From Salinispora vitiensis (lineage in GTDB: Bacteria; Actinomycetota; Actinomycetes; Mycobacteriales; Micromonosporaceae): 64,000 nucleotides of DNA. The stretch covers positions 45,577 to 109,576 of the forward strand of contig NZ_KB900388.1 of assembly GCF_000378825.1 (NCBI RefSeq). Reading direction: 5' to 3'. Shown here one piece after another: positions 63,440 to 64,000 of this stretch. The position numbers and the translations under genes were made by a program. A model generated the notes under the pieces. That model searched no databases, was not told where the DNA came from, and saw nothing but the letters and a program-made list of their open reading frames with translations. Numbering within the stretch: position 1 is the stretch's first letter; the number at the start of each line of letters is the position of its first letter.

Positions 63440-64000
63440 TCAGGACGGCGTTGTCAGCTGCAACCAGGGGTTGTTGCAGGTGAAGTTCTGCCCCTGCGTG
63501 GCGCATTCGGTTTCCCACACCTCGCCGTCGGTGGTCAGCACCTTTACCCAGGCGTCATTGCCGGCGGCGGAGATGGCGACCCCGCAGACGGATTCTCCCG
63601 GATAATTGGCGTTTCCGCTGAGATCGGTCCAGGTGTAGGGCCCCGGCGGTGCTGGGTTGAGAGTTCTGCGACCGGCATAGGTGACCCCGTCCGAAACCAC
63701 CGCACTGAACTCCTCGGAGTTTGATGGGGCAAGACTGTCGATGTCAGCGCAGGGTCCGGGTGGTCCGGTGGGTCCGGGTGGGCCTGTTGGTCCGGGTGGT
63801 CCGGTGGGTCCGGGTGGGCCTGTTGGTCCGGGCGGTCCGGTGGGTCCGGGTGGGCCTGTTGGTCCGGGCGGTCCGGTGGGTCCGGGTGGGCCTGTTGGTC
63901 CGGGCGGTCCGGTGGGTCCGGGCGGGCCTGTTGGTCCGGGTGGTCCGGTGGGTCCGGGCGGTCCGGTGGGTCCGGGTGGGCCTGTCGGTCCGGGTGATCC
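63440..64000 (-). CDS. Collagen-like repeat protein, 3' part
   Basis: The frame is open to the right edge, so the start lies outside. The visible 186 residues begin with about 27 Gly-X-Y triplets (mainly Gly-Pro-Pro and Gly-Pro-Thr). A C-terminal domain follows, beginning [20 protein letters not shown] and ending [16 protein letters not shown]. That domain has four Cys and a Trp-rich strand ([12 protein letters not shown]), perhaps a small disulphide-bonded trimerisation or adhesion domain. Bacterial collagen-like proteins are usually surface or exported. The GTG at 63700 is not taken as the start since the collagen tract is in the same frame. Confidence 0.85.
   Translation of the reverse strand, partial: GSPGPTGPPGPTGPPGPTGPPGPTGPPGPTGPPGPTGPPGPTGPPGPTGPPGPTGPPGPTGPPGPTGPPGPTGPPGPTGPPGPCADIDSLAPSNSEEFSAVVSDGVTYAGRRTLNPAPPGPYTWTDLSGNANYPGESVCGVAISAAGNDAWVKVLTTDGEVWETECATQGQNFTCNNPWLQLTTPS
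63751..64000. repeat. Collagen-coding repeat, 36-base unit
   Basis: Near-perfect 36-base units (each four GXY triplets, [12 protein letters not shown] on the minus strand) run from about 63751 to the window edge, with wobble-level changes and at least one shorter unit. The 9-base sub-units are themselves repeated, so slippage is likely. Confidence 0.9.

Noticed and set aside
63751..64000. CRISPR-like array of short repeats
   Set aside because: The units are contiguous, without spacers, and code for Gly-X-Y triplets in one long frame.

Overview
This window is a high-GC actinobacterial chromosome segment, most consistent with Micromonosporaceae (a Micromonospora or Salinispora-like organism). 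The support is indirect: many GTG starts, ATGA/GTGA/TGATG gene overlaps, a Scr1-type helix-turn-helix gene with DUF397 partners, a HemE-HemY-HemQ heme cluster, and a cellobiose operon carrying a near-perfect CebR box (TGGGAGCGTTCCCA). I see no rRNA, tRNA, CRISPR array or intact insertion sequence.

Layout. 1-4.1 kb: end of a VOC protein, then a two-component system, a secreted alpha/beta hydrolase and a membrane acyltransferase. 4.1-10.6 kb: a methyltransferase, a DHA2 exporter, and a TetR + DHA2 exporter + FAD oxidoreductase module whose shared divergent region carries repeated 15-bp boxes. 10.7-15.1 kb: two DUF397 genes with a Scr1-like regulator, then an outward three-gene unit (DivIVA-domain protein, a small Cys/His protein, and a 676-residue protein with DnaJ-like CxxCxGxG knuckles). 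15-23.7 kb: an ABC exporter preceded by a small leader ORF, a proline-rich membrane protein, a FadB/FadA beta-oxidation pair and an RNase D-like HRDC protein. 23.9-26.4 kb: two membrane-anchored proline-rich coiled-coil proteins, one of them an HtrA-like protease, and a DUF3000 protein. 26.6-29.8 kb: hemE-hemY-hemQ. 29.9-34.8 kb: a LysR/NTF2-like pair, ElaA-like acetyltransferase, CcdA with a TlpA lipoprotein, and small zinc proteins.

34.9-50.2 kb is rich in DNA repair genes: an LigD-type primase/polymerase, a separate LigD-type ligase, an AlkA-like glycosylase, and a tight minus-strand operon herA-sbcD-sbcC-nurA plus a methyltransferase. That operon resembles the archaeal HerA-Mre11-Rad50-NurA end-resection operon. 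Between them lies a lower-GC patch (about 41.5-42.3 kb) that looks like a broken polymorphic toxin with an orphan immunity gene.

50.4-64 kb: a membrane hydrolase, an RibD-C reductase, a pRiA4b ORF-3-like protein, the complete cellobiose unit cebE-cebF-cebG-bglC-cebR, a phosphotransferase/acyl-CoA dehydrogenase pair resembling a split ACAD10/11, an acetyltransferase, a small membrane protein, and the 3' part of a collagen-like protein running off the right edge.

Functions are assigned by reading motifs and gene context only; no database search was run.
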